DNA of 34,834 nt. Source: Fructobacillus sp. EFB-N1. Its GTDB lineage: Bacteria; Bacillota; Bacilli; Lactobacillales; Lactobacillaceae. Numbering within the stretch: position 1 is the first letter of the stretch; each line of letters begins with the position of its first letter. The stretch covers positions 1-34,834 of the forward strand of contig NZ_LDUY01000021.1 in the NCBI RefSeq assembly GCF_001038455.1. The letters are read 5' to 3'. Shown one piece after another: positions 7,195 to 17,000 of this stretch. The notes below the pieces were generated by a model. The model saw only the letters and a list, made by a program, of their open reading frames with translations, searched no databases and was not told where the DNA came from. A program made the translations under genes and the position numbers.

Positions 7195-9000
7195 ATGTGT
7201 GGAATTGTTGGAGTAACCGGTGTTGAACAGGCTTTGCCATGTCTTTTGCATGGTTTGCAAAAGTTGGAATACCGTGGTTACGATTCTGCCGGTGTTTATC
7301 TGATGGATAATGCAGGCAATGATGCCTATATTCGTGAGAAGGGCCGGGTTGCCAAATTAGCTGAAAAGGCGAAGGCCAACGGCTTTATTGGTACTTCTGG
7401 TATTGCGCATACTCGTTGGGCAACCCACGGGAACGTGACGATTGAAAACGCCCACCCACAAAAGTCAGCCGATGACCGTTTTTACTTGGTTCACAACGGT
7501 GTCATCGAAAACTACCAAGAGTTGAAGGCTGAATACTTGCCAGGTGTTCACTTTGTTTCTGAAACGGATACGGAAGTTGCTGTTCAATTGGTTGACAAGT
7601 TTGCTACTGAAGATGGTTTGTCAAACGTTGAAGCCTTCCGGAAGATGATTTCTTTGTTGGGTGACAACTCAGCTTATGGCTTCTTGTTGATTGATACGAA
7701 GGAACCTGGTACTTTGTTTGCCGCTAAGAAGAAGTCACCACTTTTGGTTGGTGTCTCTGACCATGGGAACGTGGTGACGTCTGATGCCGCTGCGATGATT
7801 GACGTGACCAAGGAATTTATCGAATTGCGTGATGGAGATATCGCCATTATCAAGCCAGGTTCAGTGGCCGTCTATGACGCTAATGAAGAACCAGTTGACC
7901 GTGAACACTTTACATTGGAAATTGACCCAGAAGACACTGATAAGGGTGCTTATCCTTACTACATGTTGAAGGAAATTGATGAACAAGCGGTCGTTTCTCG
8001 CAACATTGCTGCTCATTACTTCGATGAAGAGGGACAGTTGCAAGGAATCGGTTGTGCCATCACCGACAAGATGAAGGGAGCGGACCGCCTGTACATTGTG
8101 GCAGCTGGAACTTCGTACCACGCCGGTTTGGTTGGAAAGCGTTACTTCGAACAATGGGCGCAGATTCCAACGGAAGTGCACATTGCTTCGGAATTTGCTT
8201 ATGACCAACCAATGTTGTCAGCTAAGCCATTCTTTATCTTCTTGTCTCAGTCTGGTGAAACGGCTGATTCTCGTGAAGTGTTGGATAACGTCAAGAAGCA
8301 GGGCTTCCCAGCCTTGACGTTGGCCAACGTGATGAATTCAACGTTGACCCGCGAAGCTGATTTTGCCTTGCCAGTCTTGGCCGGCCCAGAAATCGCCGTG
8401 GCCTCAACCAAGGCCTATACAGCCCAAGTTTTGGTTCAAGCCATCTTAGCTTCAGCCTTGGGGAACCCTGGCTTTGATTTGAAGGCCGAATTGGCTAAGG
8501 TTGCTGTTGAAATTTCAGCTATCACGGACGAAAAGGAAACCTTTAAGAAGATTGCCGAAACGGCCTTAAAGGACCAAAAGTCAGCCTTTTATATCGGTCG
8601 TGGCTTGGATGCTTCGGTTGCTTTGGAAGCGGCTTTGAAGTTGAAAGAAATCTCTTACGTGCAGACAGAAGGATTTGCAGCCGGGGAATTGAAGCACGGT
8701 ACGATTTCTTTGATTGAGGATGGCACACCGGTCTTCGCATTGTTGACGCAGAAGAAAACGGCCGGATTACTCCGTGGTGAAGTGGCTCAGGTTGCTGCCC
8801 GTGGTGCTAATACGGTTGTGATCGCTTCAAAGAGCTTGACTAAGGATGGCGATGCTTTTGTTTTGCCTGAAGTGGAAGAATTGTTAATGCCAATCTTGGC
8901 TGTTATCCCAGCCCAATTGATTGCTTATTATGCAACATTGGACCGCCATTTGGATGTTGATCGTCCTCGTAACCTGGCAAAATCAGTCACGGTTCAATAA
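7195..9000 (+). CDS. glmS: Glutamine-fructose-6-phosphate aminotransferase (isomerizing)
   Basis: GlmS converts fructose 6-phosphate and glutamine to glucosamine 6-phosphate, the entry step of peptidoglycan and teichoic acid amino-sugar synthesis. The protein has 601 residues, the usual length. The N-terminal glutaminase domain (about 1-235) begins MCGIVGV with Cys2 as nucleophile, and TRWATHG (about 72-78) and HNGVIEN (about 98-104) are typical. Two SIS domains follow, about 280-425 (YIVAAGTSYHAG, SQSGETADS) and 450-590 (FYIGRGLDA). The C-terminus RPRNLAKSVTVQ is the conserved tail that closes the sugar site. It stands alone between its own promoter and terminator; the ribosome-binding site is weak and unusual. 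Confidence 0.98.
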   Translation: MCGIVGVTGVEQALPCLLHGLQKLEYRGYDSAGVYLMDNAGNDAYIREKGRVAKLAEKAKANGFIGTSGIAHTRWATHGNVTIENAHPQKSADDRFYLVHNGVIENYQELKAEYLPGVHFVSETDTEVAVQLVDKFATEDGLSNVEAFRKMISLLGDNSAYGFLLIDTKEPGTLFAAKKKSPLLVGVSDHGNVVTSDAAAMIDVTKEFIELRDGDIAIIKPGSVAVYDANEEPVDREHFTLEIDPEDTDKGAYPYYMLKEIDEQAVVSRNIAAHYFDEEGQLQGIGCAITDKMKGADRLYIVAAGTSYHAGLVGKRYFEQWAQIPTEVHIASEFAYDQPMLSAKPFFIFLSQSGETADSREVLDNVKKQGFPALTLANVMNSTLTREADFALPVLAGPEIAVASTKAYTAQVLVQAILASALGNPGFDLKAELAKVAVEISAITDEKETFKKIAETALKDQKSAFYIGRGLDASVALEAALKLKEISYVQTEGFAAGELKHGTISLIEDGTPVFALLTQKKTAGLLRGEVAQVAARGANTVVIASKSLTKDGDAFVLPEVEELLMPILAVIPAQLIAYYATLDRHLDVDRPRNLAKSVTVQ

Positions 9001-9042
9001 AGTGTTTGGCTGCCCAATCATCAAAAAACAACACTAGTAACC

Positions 9043-9075
9043 AAAATGTCGGCGAATTTTAGCCGACATTTTTTT
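9043..9075 (+). terminator. Intrinsic terminator after glmS
   Basis: AAAATGTCGGC (9043-9053) pairs with GCCGACATTTT (9062-9072), with an 8-base loop and T continuing to 9075. The T tract merges with the -35 of the following uppS promoter. Confidence 0.9.
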
Positions 9076-9101
9076 GTTTGCCCGCTTTTTTCTGGTAAAA
9101 T
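9074..9101 (+). promoter_or_regulatory. Promoter of the uppS-cdsA-rseP cluster
   Basis: TTGTTT (9074-9079) and TAAAAT (9096-9101) are 16 bases apart. The -10 is preceded by TGG, giving an extended -10 character. It directly abuts the glmS terminator and leaves a leader of about 40 bases before uppS. Confidence 0.55.
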
Positions 9102-9146
9102 AGTGAGGAATGAATTAAATGACGAAAGTCGGACGGAGACAAAACG

Positions 9147-9932
9147 ATGAGCCTGTTGGCAAAGGTATTTTCACATAAAAAGAAACATTTAGTCGGTCAT
9201 CACTTGGTCTTAAATGAATTAAAGATTCCAAAGCACTTAGCCATTATTATGGATGGAAATGGTCGTTGGGCCAAAAAAAGGCATATGCCCCGGGTTGCGG
9301 GTCATAAGCAAGGGATGGAGACGGTCAAGACGGTTACTAAATTAGCCTCTTCTGCTGGTGTCTCGGTTTTGACACTCTATGCCTTTTCAACGGAAAATTG
9401 GTCCCGACCCAAGGATGAGGTTTCCTTTTTAATGAAGCTACCGGTCACTTTCTTTGATACCTTTGTGCCAGAGCTAATTGAACAAAACGTTCGGGTGGAA
9501 ACCATTGGTGATATTAATGCCTTGCCCGAAGCAACCAAAAAGGCGGTTTACGACGCTAAGGAACAAACCAGTCAAAATACTGGGATGGTTTTGAACTTTG
9601 CCTTGAACTATGGTGGCCAAAAAGAAATTGTTGATGCCGCAGCTGTACTGGCTAAAAAGGTGCAGGAAGGCGAAATGGCGGTTGAAGACATTAACCCAGC
9701 GGCCTTTGCTGCTGAATTAACGACAGGCTTCTTAGGTGACTTGGCCGATCCTGATTTGATTATTCGGACCTCTGGTGAAGAACGACTCTCGAACTTCTTA
9801 CCTTATCAGGCCGCCTATTCGGAGTTTTACTTTACGCCGGTTCTTTGGCCTGATTTTGACCAAGAACAGTTGGAATTGGCACTGGAGAGTTTTACCAAGC
9901 GTGATCGTCGCTTTGGTAAGGTCAGCTCATAA
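9147..9932 (+). CDS. uppS: Isoprenyl transferase (undecaprenyl diphosphate synthase)
   Basis: This cytoplasmic cis-prenyltransferase extends farnesyl diphosphate with isopentenyl units to make the C55 lipid carrier for wall synthesis. The 261-residue protein has the family signature IIMDGNGRWAKKR with catalytic Asp36, the GVSVLTLYAFSTENW segment (about 70-84) and, near the C-terminus, DLIIRTSGEERLSNFLPYQ and FYFTPVLWPDF. About 20 residues precede the core, slightly longer than many homologues, but ATG 9147 has an upstream GGAG. In most relatives frr and pyrH lie upstream; here glmS does. It heads the conserved uppS-cdsA-rseP-proS-polC order. Confidence 0.97.
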   Translation: MSLLAKVFSHKKKHLVGHHLVLNELKIPKHLAIIMDGNGRWAKKRHMPRVAGHKQGMETVKTVTKLASSAGVSVLTLYAFSTENWSRPKDEVSFLMKLPVTFFDTFVPELIEQNVRVETIGDINALPEATKKAVYDAKEQTSQNTGMVLNFALNYGGQKEIVDAAAVLAKKVQEGEMAVEDINPAAFAAELTTGFLGDLADPDLIIRTSGEERLSNFLPYQAAYSEFYFTPVLWPDFDQEQLELALESFTKRDRRFGKVSS

Positions 9933-10004
9933 AATCAGTAATCACGACATCTAGTCACTACCCGGATGCAAAAGAGGGTGGCATAAACGAAAAAAAGATT
10001 TAAA

Positions 10005-10022
10005 TTTTGAAAGTGAGAAATT
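10005..10022 (+). promoter_or_regulatory. Leader/ribosome-binding element of cdsA, shared with glmS
   Basis: TTTTGAAAGTGAGAAATT ends three bases before ATG 10026 and matches the glmS leader element at 17 of 18 positions. It is the only plausible ribosome-binding region for cdsA, with GAAAGTGAG standing in for AAAGGAG. Confidence 0.45.
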
Positions 10023-10025
10023 CCG

Positions 10026-10823
10026 ATGAAAACGCGGATTATTACGGCCGTTTTGGCCTTGATTGTTTTTATTCCCTTAATTATTATTGGGGACTTACCA
10101 TTGCTAGTTTTGACCATTGCTTTGGGAATTGTGGCGATGAGTGAAGTTTTGAAGATGACCCACACGCTATTGGTTTCTTTTGAAGCCCTGATTTCTTATA
10201 TCGGAGTTGTCGCTATCATCCTGCCGAAAGATTTTTGGCAAAGTGGTTTTTGGCCGGCAACGGTTAATAGCCAATCCGTGATTTACGGTCTGGCCTTTTT
10301 GTTCCTTGCTCGAACGGTTTTTGCTAAGAAGAGCTTTAATTTCCAGGATGCTGGTACGCTATTTTTGGCCATGGTTTATATTGGAACAGGATTCCACTAT
10401 TTCTACTTGGCTGATTTCCGTGGTTTATCCGTCTTATTCTTCGGAATGCTTTTGGTTTGGTTGACAGATTCATTTGCTTACTTTGTCGGCAAAGCCTTTG
10501 GTAAACACAAGCTGTCACCGAACCTCTCACCTAACAAGACCTGGGAAGGTTCTGTTGGTGGGACAGTGATTGCGGTGGTTGTTGTGGTTACCTTGTATGC
10601 TTTGACCAATGCTTTGCCATATGCCGTCTGGGATTTGGTCATCATGGCTGTTTTGCTGTCAATCGCTGGTCAAATCGGCGATTTGATTGAATCTGCTTTG
10701 AAGCGTCACTTTGGCGTTAAGGATTCTGGCCGGATTTTGCCAGGCCACGGTGGTATCTTAGACCGCTTTGACTCGATGTTGGTCGTGATGCCCTTGATGG
10801 CTGTCTTGGGGATGCTTCAGTAA
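10026..10823 (+). CDS. cdsA: Phosphatidate cytidylyltransferase
   Basis: CdsA makes CDP-diacylglycerol from phosphatidate and CTP in the membrane, the branch point to phosphatidylglycerol and cardiolipin. The 265-residue protein is almost entirely hydrophobic, with about seven or eight membrane segments from the N-terminus (MKTRIITAVLALIVFIPLII) on. SPNKTWEGSVGG at about 170-181 and the C-terminal signature LKRHFGVKDSGRILPGHGG followed by ILDRFDS (about 228-253) identify the family. It lies 93 bases after uppS and 81 before rseP with no terminator between, so it is probably in the same transcript. Confidence 0.96.
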   Translation: MKTRIITAVLALIVFIPLIIIGDLPLLVLTIALGIVAMSEVLKMTHTLLVSFEALISYIGVVAIILPKDFWQSGFWPATVNSQSVIYGLAFLFLARTVFAKKSFNFQDAGTLFLAMVYIGTGFHYFYLADFRGLSVLFFGMLLVWLTDSFAYFVGKAFGKHKLSPNLSPNKTWEGSVGGTVIAVVVVVTLYALTNALPYAVWDLVIMAVLLSIAGQIGDLIESALKRHFGVKDSGRILPGHGGILDRFDSMLVVMPLMAVLGMLQ

Positions 10824-10904
10824 CATCCAAAACCTGTTGTCTGGCTGCTTTTTTTCAGCTAAATTAGAACAAGAACTTTGTAGCTATTTTTAAGGATGAA
10901 ATAA

Positions 10905-12158
10905 ATGAACATCACTGCGATTATCGCTTTTTTGATTGTTTTTGGCCTGTTGGTCGGTTTCCATGAATTTGGACACTTTATTGTCGCCAAAAAATCAGGT
11001 GTCTTGGTTCGTGAATTTGCTATTGGCATGGGCCCAAAAATTTTATCATGGTATAAGAATCAAACGGCTTATACGATTCGTCTTTTACCCGTGGGTGGCT
11101 ATGTGCGCATGGCGAGCGAGATGGAAAAGGATGAGCTCGAAGCTGGGCAGCGTTTTCGACTGGTCTTAAATCAGGCCGGCGAAGTTGAAAGCATGGATGA
11201 GCGGGTTGACCAGGATGGCCCCGGCTTCTTTTTCCAAGTCGATTCAGCTGATTTGGTCCATGACATGACCATGACCGGTTACCGTCAGGATGAAGAAAAC
11301 TTGCAAACGTTGACGGTTGCCCAAACGGCGATTAAGACCGACCAAGAGGGGATTACTACGCGTATTGCTCCCGCAAGCACGTGGGTTGAATCAGCGCCTG
11401 TTTGGAAACGGTTGTTGATTAACTTTGCGGGGCCGGCGATGAACTTTATTTTGGCTATTTTAGCTGCCGGAATCTTAAGTTTTGCCTTGACTTCAGTTCA
11501 CTTTAATGAACCAATTATTGGCCAGGTGGTCAAGAGTGAACCAGCCGCTCAGGCTGGTATCCAGCCTGGCGATAAGATTTTGGCAGTCAACGGTCAAAGC
11601 GTTCAGAGCTTTACTGATTTTGCTAATGAGGTGACGAAGAAGGCCGACCAATCACTGCAATTGAAAATCAGTCGGTCAGGCAAGACATTGAATAAAACTG
11701 TAACGCCTGAATTGATCGAGGTTTCAGGACAAAAACAAATTCGAATCGGGGTTGGGGTGAAAAGTTACCGCGATCCGCTGTCAAGAATTAAGTTTTCTCT
11801 CCTCAATACGGGTACATGGTTTACCCAAGTAGGTAACGGAATCAAGGATCTTTTTGTGGGTGGCTTTTCAATCAACAAACTGGGTGGCCCCGTGATGTTA
11901 GCCAAGACAACTGCCCAGGCATCGCACCAAGGATTTGTTACGGTGCTAGCCTTGCTGGGACTGCTATCGGTTAACCTGGGCTTAATCAATCTTTTACCAA
12001 TTCCGCCATTAGATGGTGGTAAAATCTTTTTAGACCTTATTGAAGGAATCTTCAGGCGACCTGCGCCTGCCTGGTTAGCAACAACATTGACTGGTGCTGG
12101 AACAGCCTTGCTGGTTGTCTTGATGATCCTAGTGACCATTAAGGACTTGGGTCAATAA
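10905..12158 (+). CDS. rseP: Site-2 intramembrane zinc metalloprotease RseP/RasP
   Basis: This membrane protease cuts single-pass substrates such as anti-sigma factors, signal-peptide remnants or cell-division proteins inside the bilayer. The 417-residue protein carries the zinc motif HEFGH at 20-24 in the first helix. A PDZ domain (about 190-280) contains the SEPAAQAGIQPGDKILAVNG segment. LLPIPPLDGGK, with Asp370 as third ligand, lies in a later helix. An insertion of about 65 residues between the first helix and the PDZ region (about 65-150) is acidic and typical of lactobacillal members. TAAGGATG upstream of ATG 10905 provides the ribosome-binding site. Its substrate here is unknown; no anti-sigma gene is in the window. 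Confidence 0.95.
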   Translation: MNITAIIAFLIVFGLLVGFHEFGHFIVAKKSGVLVREFAIGMGPKILSWYKNQTAYTIRLLPVGGYVRMASEMEKDELEAGQRFRLVLNQAGEVESMDERVDQDGPGFFFQVDSADLVHDMTMTGYRQDEENLQTLTVAQTAIKTDQEGITTRIAPASTWVESAPVWKRLLINFAGPAMNFILAILAAGILSFALTSVHFNEPIIGQVVKSEPAAQAGIQPGDKILAVNGQSVQSFTDFANEVTKKADQSLQLKISRSGKTLNKTVTPELIEVSGQKQIRIGVGVKSYRDPLSRIKFSLLNTGTWFTQVGNGIKDLFVGGFSINKLGGPVMLAKTTAQASHQGFVTVLALLGLLSVNLGLINLLPIPPLDGGKIFLDLIEGIFRRPAPAWLATTLTGAGTALLVVLMILVTIKDLGQ

Positions 12159-12236
12159 TGATTTACAAATAATGTTATTCGCTTTTTCATGACAGGCCAT
12201 TGCCTATTAATTAAAATTAGTCGAAAGAAGGACTTT

Positions 12237-13973
12237 ATGAAACAATCACAGCTTTTCATGCCAACCTTGCGGGAGATTCCCGCTGACGCCGAAGTAAAAT
12301 CACATCAGTTGCTCTTGAAGGCCGGTTATATTCGACCCGTTACAGCTGGAATGTTTGCTTACTTACCATTGGCAAAGCGTGTGTTGAACAAAATTGAAGC
12401 CATCATCCGTGAAGAAATGGATGCGGTGGATGCCAACGAAATGTTGGTGCCTGAAGTTTTGCCAGCTGAATTGTGGGAGCGGTCAGGCCGTTATGCGACT
12501 TACGGTCAGGATTTATATAAGTTTAAGAACCGTCAGGACCGTGATTTTATCTTGGGTCCAACGCACGAAGAGACTTTTACGGAACTTTTTGCTAACGATG
12601 TGAAGTCTTACAAGAAGTTGCCATTATTGGTTTATCAAATTCAAGCCAAGTTCCGTGATGAAGGTCGTCCACGTTTTGGCCTTTTGCGGACGCGTGAATT
12701 TATTATGAAGGATGCCTATTCATTCTCAGCTGATCAAGCTGGTTTGGATGCTGCCTTTACGAAGATGGAAGTAGCTTACGTGAAAATCTTTGATCGAATT
12801 GGCATTGATTACCGGGTAATCGTTGGTGATGCTGGTGCCATGGGTGGTTCTGATTCAAAGGAATTCTCAGCACCCGCAGCTGCTGGGGAAGACACGATTG
12901 TTTATTCTGATCAAAGCGAATATGCAGCTAACTTGGAAATGGCCAAGGATGCTTATGTTCGCCAGGAAAATCCACAAGAGGGTCAAGAATTAGCTGAATT
13001 ACAAAAGATTGATACGCCAAATGCAAAAACGATTGCAGAATTGGCAGAACTTTTGGATGAGGATCCAGCTCAGCTAGTGAAGACAATCATGGTTATCACT
13101 CCTGGCCAAGACTTGGTTGCTGTTGTGACAACTGGTGACTTTGAAGTGAACTTGGTTAAGGTCCAAAATCATTTGGGTTATCCAGAAGTTGAATTGGCCG
13201 ATGAAGGATTGGTTAAGGAAACTGTTGGGGCATCATTTGGCTCATTAGGACCAGTTGGTTTGCCAGAAAACGTTCAATTACTGGTTGACGAGCGTGCCGC
13301 TGATTTGCTCAACTTTGCCGCAGGAGCCAATGAAGATGGCAAGCACCTCTTGAACGTGAACTGGGGTCGCGATGTTGAATTGGCTGATGACCAGGTTGCT
13401 GATTTTCGGACGGCAAAGGAAGGTGACCTTTCCGTTGACGGTAAGGGAAAGCTACAATTCACCAAGGGAATCGAAATTGGCCACATTTTCAAATTAGGAA
13501 TAAAGTATTCAAAGGCCTTGGGTGCCCAAGTGCTTGATGAAAATGGCCGCAATACCGACATGATTATGGGTTCTTATGGCATTGGTGTTTCTCGTTTGTT
13601 GGCAGCGATTGCAGAACAAAAGAGTGACGACAAGGGATTGGTTTGGCCAGCAAGTGTTGCGCCATTCGATGTTCACCTTGTGCCCATCAACTTGAAGGAT
13701 GATGGCCAGGCCAAGGTCACGGCTGAATTGGAAGCTTCATTGACTGACCAAGGATTAGAAGTCTTGGTTGATGACCGTAAGGAACGTCCAGGTGTCAAGT
13801 TCGCCGATGCTGATTTGATTGGTTTGCCAATCCGCATTACGATTGGTAAGAAGGCTGGTGAAGGGATTGTGGAAGTCACTGTCCGTGGTACCCAATCTGA
13901 ATTTGAAATGCGTATTTCAGAAGTAAATGAATCGATTGCTGTCTTATTAGATGGGCAAGAAGATGCACAGTAA
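12237..13973 (+). CDS. proS: Prolyl-tRNA synthetase (bacterial type with editing domain)
   Basis: ProS charges tRNA-Pro with proline and edits mischarged alanine. The protein has 578 residues from ATG 12237, which is preceded by AAGAAGGA; the in-frame ATG 12189 would add 16 unrelated residues and lacks a ribosome-binding site. Class II motif 1 is near KIEAIIREEMDAVDANEM. Motif 2 includes KFRDEGRPRFGLLRTREFIMKD (around 130-155). The inserted YbaK-type editing domain spans about 225-395. Motif 3 contains GSYGIGVSRLLAAI (about 443-456). The C-terminal anticodon-binding domain runs from about 475 to the end. It lies 78 bases after rseP and is closed by its own terminator. Confidence 0.98.
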   Translation: MKQSQLFMPTLREIPADAEVKSHQLLLKAGYIRPVTAGMFAYLPLAKRVLNKIEAIIREEMDAVDANEMLVPEVLPAELWERSGRYATYGQDLYKFKNRQDRDFILGPTHEETFTELFANDVKSYKKLPLLVYQIQAKFRDEGRPRFGLLRTREFIMKDAYSFSADQAGLDAAFTKMEVAYVKIFDRIGIDYRVIVGDAGAMGGSDSKEFSAPAAAGEDTIVYSDQSEYAANLEMAKDAYVRQENPQEGQELAELQKIDTPNAKTIAELAELLDEDPAQLVKTIMVITPGQDLVAVVTTGDFEVNLVKVQNHLGYPEVELADEGLVKETVGASFGSLGPVGLPENVQLLVDERAADLLNFAAGANEDGKHLLNVNWGRDVELADDQVADFRTAKEGDLSVDGKGKLQFTKGIEIGHIFKLGIKYSKALGAQVLDENGRNTDMIMGSYGIGVSRLLAAIAEQKSDDKGLVWPASVAPFDVHLVPINLKDDGQAKVTAELEASLTDQGLEVLVDDRKERPGVKFADADLIGLPIRITIGKKAGEGIVEVTVRGTQSEFEMRISEVNESIAVLLDGQEDAQ

Positions 13974-13980
13974 GTTTGAC

Positions 13981-14006
13981 AAAAAGCCGATGTAGATCGG
14001 CTTTTT
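13981..14006 (+). terminator. Intrinsic terminator between proS and polC
   Basis: AAAAAGCCGA (13981-13990) pairs perfectly with TCGGCTTTTT (13997-14006) around a 6-base loop. It lies eight bases after the proS stop. Because polC begins 23 bases later and no separate promoter is obvious, read-through may supply polC. Confidence 0.85.
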
Positions 14007-14028
14007 GCTGTCATAGAAAGGTTTTTGT

Positions 14029-17000
14029 ATGCCGCTGAGCCCAAAAGAACAATTAGAACAATTACTCACCCAAACGAAGCAAGGGGAAGAGAACCGGGCG
14101 TATTTTCAAGGTGGGTACTTAAAGGCAGTTGAGGTTAATCCGGTTGAAAAGTCTTGGCGCTTTGTCTTGGCAGTAAATCAGGTTTTGCCATTCCAGGTTT
14201 ATCTGAGCTTTTCCCAAGGTCTAAAAGGAAACTTCCAACACGTTTCCTCAGTTGATTTGGCTATTGAAGCGGCTGATATAACCGTTAGCGACGAAGTGAT
14301 TCGCGACTATTTTCACCTCGCCTTGACCAAAACCAGTCTGCCTTTTGCCGTTGGGCAACAGTTAGCGGCTTCTTCTCAAATCAATTTGGCGAAAGACCGT
14401 CAGGTATTGATTGCCACGGCAATGCCTAATTTGGCTGCTGCCATGACGAAAAACATTTTGGCTGAATTACAGAGTGTCTATCAAAGTTTTGGCTTGCCTG
14501 ATTTGGCCTTTGCCATCCAAATCGACGAAAAGATGCAGGAAAAGTTGTCGCAAGATTACCAGTCTCACCATCAGGCTGTTCAAGAAAGTATCAATCAGGC
14601 CATTGAAAAGGCCAATGCGGCCAAGCCAAAGAAGTCTGCATCTGGGGTTGCACTGCGCCTTGGCCGCGCTATTAACGCGGATATCCCGGTCACTCGCTTA
14701 GAGGAAATTGATGGTGAGGAGTCGCGGGTCGTCGTTGAAGGCTTTGTCTTTGCCGATGAAGTTCGCGAACTGCGGTCTGGTCGTAAATTAATGACCTTAA
14801 AGATTACGGACTACTCTTCATCAATTACGGCGAAGAAGTTTTCAAATAATGAGCAGGACGAGGCTGTCTTCGATCAATTAAAGGCGGGTCAGTGGGTGAA
14901 GGTCCGAGGAAACGTGCAAGAAGATACCTACGCTCGCGAATTAGCCTTAAACATCTATGACCTTCAAGTCGTTGACCACGAAAAGCGATCCGAACCCTAT
15001 GAGGGCGAGGAAAAGCGCATCGAACTGCATGCTCACACCAATATGTCTGGGATGGATGCGGTCACTGATTTTAACGGTTTGGCCGGCCTTGCTGAAAATT
15101 GGGGCCAGACGACGCTGACGGTCATGGACAACGGCAACGTTCAAGGGTATCCAACGGCGATTGCTGCGGCCAAAAAGCATAATTTGAAAATGATTTATGG
15201 TATGGAAGCCAACGTCGTTGAGGATGGTGATCCGATTGCCTATAACACCAAAGACTTAGACCTTTTGGCTAAGGACCAAACCTATGTCGCCTTCGATTTG
15301 GAAACGACGGGGTTGTCGGCCGTTTCGGACCGAATTATTGAATTATCGGCCGTGAAGATGGAACTGGGGAACGTGGTTGACAAGTTCTCAGAATATATCA
15401 ATCCTGGTTTCCCACTGTCCGAATTTACGACGAACCTAACGTCGATTACCGATGCCATGGTGGCTAACGCCAAACCCGAAAAGGATGTGATTAATGCCTT
15501 TCGGGAATGGGCCGCTGGGACAATTTTGATTGGTCATAACGTGACTTTTGATGTGGATTTCTTGAATGCTACCTATGACCGATATAATGAAGAAGCGATT
15601 TCAAATCCTGTGATCGATACGTTGACCCTAACGCGTTGGCTGTATCCCGACTATAAGTCTTACCGTTTGGGTACTTTAGCCAAGAAGTTTAGTATCGAGT
15701 TGGAGCAGGCCCACCGCGCCATTTACGATGCCGAAACGACCGGCCACTTGGCTTGGAAGTTACTAAAAGAGGCTAAGGAACGCTTTGACCTATCAAATCT
15801 GAATCAGTTAAACGACCATATGCTCGATGGTGGGGCTTGGCGTCATGGCCGGCCATTTCACCTGTCTGTCTTGGTGCAAAACGAGACTGGCCTAAAAAAT
15901 CTGTATCGCCTGGTTTCGGAATCAAACGTCCTCTACTTTAACAAGGTGCCACGAATTCCGCGGTCAGTTCTGGTTAAATATCGGGAAGGACTGTTGATTG
16001 GAACCGGTGATACTGATGGTGATGTGATTGTCACGCTGATTGAAAAGGGTTACCAAGCGGCTAAGAAAAAAGCTGCTTTTTACGATTACCTGGAAATTCA
16101 ACCATTGGCGAATTATCAGCCAATGTTGGATAGCCAACTGATTGCCAATATAAGTAAGCTGGAAAAGCTGATCAAGGAAATGATTCAGCTTGGTCAGGAA
16201 TTGAATAAGCCGGTTGTGGTAACGGGCGACGTCAAGTATACGAACCCCGAAGACAAAATTTATCGAAGCATTCTGATTGGATCACAACCAGGAAATCCGT
16301 TGAACCGAACAAACTTGCCGGATTTGCACTTCCGCACAACCCAAGATTTGCTTGACCAGTTTGATTTCTTGGGTGAGGATGAGGCCAAGCAAGTCGTCAT
16401 CGCGAACACGCACGCCATTGCAAATCAGGTGGAGGATATTTCACCGTTGAAGGAGGGATCATTTCCACCTAAGATTCCAGAAGCCGGTGATGAATTACGC
16501 GAAAAGACCTTTGCTGCTGCCAAGGAAGCTTACGGTGATCCACTGCCCGAGTTGATTCAAGAACGAATCGACCGGGAGTTGAAGTCAATTATCGGTAATG
16601 GCTTTGCGCCGCACTATATGATTGCCCAACGTCTGGTGGCTAAGTCCAATAAGGACGGCTACCTGGTTGGTTCTCGTGGATCGGTTGGATCATCCTTCGT
16701 GGCCACGATGTCTGGAATTACCGAAGTTAATCCCTTGCCACCACATTATCGGTCGGCTCATGGCGATTACTTTGAGTTAGCCGATGAAAAGAAGTATGGT
16801 TCGGGCTATGATTTGCCTGATAAGGAAGACCCAAACCATCCTGGTGAAATGCTGATTGGTGACGGGCAAAATATTCCTTTCGAAACCTTCATGGGCTTCA
16901 CCGGAAATAAGGTCCCTGATATCGATTTGAACTTCTCGGGTGACTACCAGCCGATTGCCCATAACTATATGAAGGTGATGTTCGGGGAAAAGAAGGTTTA

